Shown here: positions 61,769 through 64,000 of the stretch, one piece after another
Position numbering within the stretch: position 1 is the stretch's first letter
Layout: each line of letters starts with the position of its first letter
The notes under the pieces: generated by a model
Told to the model about the DNA's origin: nothing
Database searches by the model: none
Seen by the model: the letters and a program-made list of their open reading frames with translations, nothing else
Source: Xiphias gladius
Taxonomy: Eukaryota > Chordata > Actinopteri > Istiophoriformes > Xiphiidae
Direction: 5' to 3'
Length of the DNA: 64,000 nt
Assembly: GCF_016859285.1 (NCBI RefSeq)
Contig: NC_053415.1
Location: 16,687,001-16,751,000, forward strand
Made by a program: the position numbers and the translations under genes

Positions 61769-64000
61769 AACAATATACTCTATTGTATATTTTGTGCAGT
61801 AGATGGGAAGTTTGAAGTTTATTTTAATTTTGAAACAACCCATAAAGGAAATAATACAACAGACGGACAGCTGCTGCATCTGGCAGATTTTGGCATAATG
61901 CCACCAGGGCAGGGCGCACATGAAGGAGGGAAGGGAAGGCATGAGGGCTAATGGGTGTAAGGGACGGCACAGATGCCATGGTAACCAGGCCTAAGCATGT
62001 GCTCTAGATGAGCTATGAGAGTCATCTGTGTCATTTAGGGTGCCAACACTGCATCGCACTTTGTCGGAATCTCAAATGCCACACCTCTCCCCATAGAGAC
62101 TCATATATTTGTTGCATTAGTGCAGTCGGTTTATCTTTTCTCTGTGGAAAAAAACTGAAAAAATGACTCCATAATACGACAGGAGCCTGTACATCTGAGT
62201 CTGACCATGTGTAATTACAGTAGCTCCCACTGCGCAAGAACCTCCATCCGCTAAGCAAACACGTTAATGAGTGTTTGTTTTACATTAGTGTCACTTCCTG
62301 CCCCCGTGAATCTCTTATCGGTGCAGCCAACCAGAACGGTCTACAGCGATGCAACTACGATTCACCAGAGAATATATTTTCTACACAGACTCCCTCACTG
62401 AATTTGGGAATACTGAATTTTTTTGGATGGACCCACTCACAGTGAACGGGCAGCCACATATCTCTGACACACGATGTTATTTCCACATGCTTTATTCATA
62501 GTTATCTGTTGGTTTGTAACTGATAGTTTTTCTTACCCTGTGGCAGCTATTTTCCACATGGCCTGGTTCACCATGCCTCTTCATGCTCGTCTCGTGGATG
62601 AGTGGCTTCTCAGGGGGATCCTCTTGGCCCACATACCACTGCCACGCGTTCAGAGATCAGCACTCAGGGGGTTAAAGGCTTTTATTCAAATCATAGGCTT
62701 ATTCATTTAACCGTACGGGTGCTGGGTGTGATGAGAAGCCATTGTTTGCTCTTTGTGCCCTCTCCCTGTGCCCCCCCACCCCTGCCCTCACTCTCTCACT
62801 CACACACACACACACACATAAGTGTATCAAGCAAATTTACTCTCGGCAGGGTTGATTGATTATTGCTGCTAGATGGGGCCTCCTGCCTCCCATGTTGCCA
62901 AGGCAACAGTGGACGCTCCAGATGTGGGTAAGAGATGAGCGATATGACTGTGCTCTGTCAAAATTCTGGTTTGTGTTTAAAATTTGATGCTCCAACGTCA
63001 GCTTTGATGCCGCTAGCGGTATGTTCTAGTGTGTTCAAGTGCATTATTTATTGAAGTCCTGCGTATCTACAGCCCTGTCTTCTTCAACATCATGCTCCCC
63101 TGCGTTTAATAGCACAAGCAACTGCATCAGTGGAGAATGATAGTCATGTTCACTGTCAGAGAAATTGTGCTTTCTGTCAACCGCATCATTTTACACCTGG
63201 AATGCCACAGGTCTGTGAGATAATACAAATTCTCACGTCTGTCTGACATAAGTAATACTATAGGTAGTGGCAATGTTAATACATCATTTATATGCATTAT
63301 ATGACAATCTTTAATGGAAAATCTGTGGTTTCACATATGCACCAGCCACATTTTCCATGATGGGTAATGGAAGGAAAGAAAAAAACGTTCATATCATCTT
63401 AATGGAAATCAGCTACATTGCATTGTCTTCTTCTAACCATCATTTCCAGAGCATGATTTCAACGCCGCTGTGGGGATTCACATCCTAAAGTGCTGAGCGG
63501 GCTATTTTAGTGTTTATATGCACCATTGGCTGCAGAGATAACAAATAGCCCCGTAAACAATGAGGGGGAGAATAATCCGAGTTAGTGAAATGAGACTGTG
63601 CCGGGGATGGTGATTGGCAGGTTGACAGGGTGTAGATTGAGGTCTAAATGAATGGTCATGCGTGGTGAAGCGCTAAACCATCCTCATGCATCCCACAGCA
63701 TACATTAAGGCCCAGGAAGTGAGTCTGGTAGTTTCAGTCCAACTTCATAACAACAGGACTGAGAGGTAGTTCAAATAGATATAAACCTCAGAATTTGAAC
63801 CATATTTTGTTAGATTTTTATTTTATGAACCGGGCCATAGCGGTCACCGAGGGAACTGAGAATGTTTGTTTATTTCATTCTATTTTATTTTTATTTACTT
63901 TTTTTGTAAATTTGTAGGGTTTAATACGGGGAATAATTCACATGTGAAATTAAAAATGTACACATGCAGGGCATATTATAAGTGAGTTCAGTCCACTGTT
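61769..64000. other. Non-coding DNA to the window end
   Basis: No exon was recognised. A (CA)n tract lies at about 62801-62818. If the candidate starts at 59.4-60.5 kb are real, this is probably intron. Confidence 0.35.

Overview
The window is nuclear DNA from a ray-finned fish, most likely a percomorph-type teleost. Genes are few, split by GT-AG introns and widely spaced. There are long (CA)n/(TG)n and (TA)n microsatellites, and several dispersed repeats of a kind I associate with teleost genomes. The proteins are fish-like versions of vertebrate genes. No bacterial, plasmid or phage system, CRISPR array or biosynthetic cluster is visible.

Layout. (1) 720-4264, minus strand: a complete six-exon rpe gene (ribulose-5-phosphate 3-epimerase, 228 aa). 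Its third intron holds a LINE fragment. (2) About 4.3-29.3 kb: 25 kb with no recognisable gene. It contains inverted repeats, an array of tRNA-like modules in two orientations (14.0-15.06 kb), dispersed repeats and microsatellites. (3) 29281-30411, minus strand: an intact ackr3 (atypical chemokine receptor 3) coding exon, with a probable non-coding first exon near 33.6-33.8 kb. (4) 34.6-42.9 kb: microsatellites and MITE-like repeats. (5) 43035-44353, minus strand: a complete six-exon NAD(P)H:quinone oxidoreductase gene (nqo1-like, 271 aa) with a TATA box and a poly(A) signal. Three active-site positions differ from human NQO1. (6) 44.6-54.4 kb: gene-free, with a perfect short hairpin, a dead LINE and a MITE. 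(7) 56246-56614, plus strand: the bHLH factor nhlh2, with a probable non-coding first exon ending at 55309 and a poly(A) signal at 57118. (8) 59.4-60.5 kb, plus strand: a CpG-rich candidate first exon and a second TATA-preceded candidate exon. These probably belong to a gene that continues beyond the window and that I could not identify.

The genes do not form a pathway. rpe and nqo1 are housekeeping or stress metabolism (pentose phosphate pathway, quinone detoxification). ackr3 is a chemokine scavenger and nhlh2 a neuronal transcription factor, both developmental genes that often sit in gene-poor surroundings. No clear undescribed system was found. The strongest unexplained items are the two-orientation tRNA-like array, the altered NQO active site, the substitutions in the nhlh2 bHLH domain, and a set of very short-loop inverted repeats.
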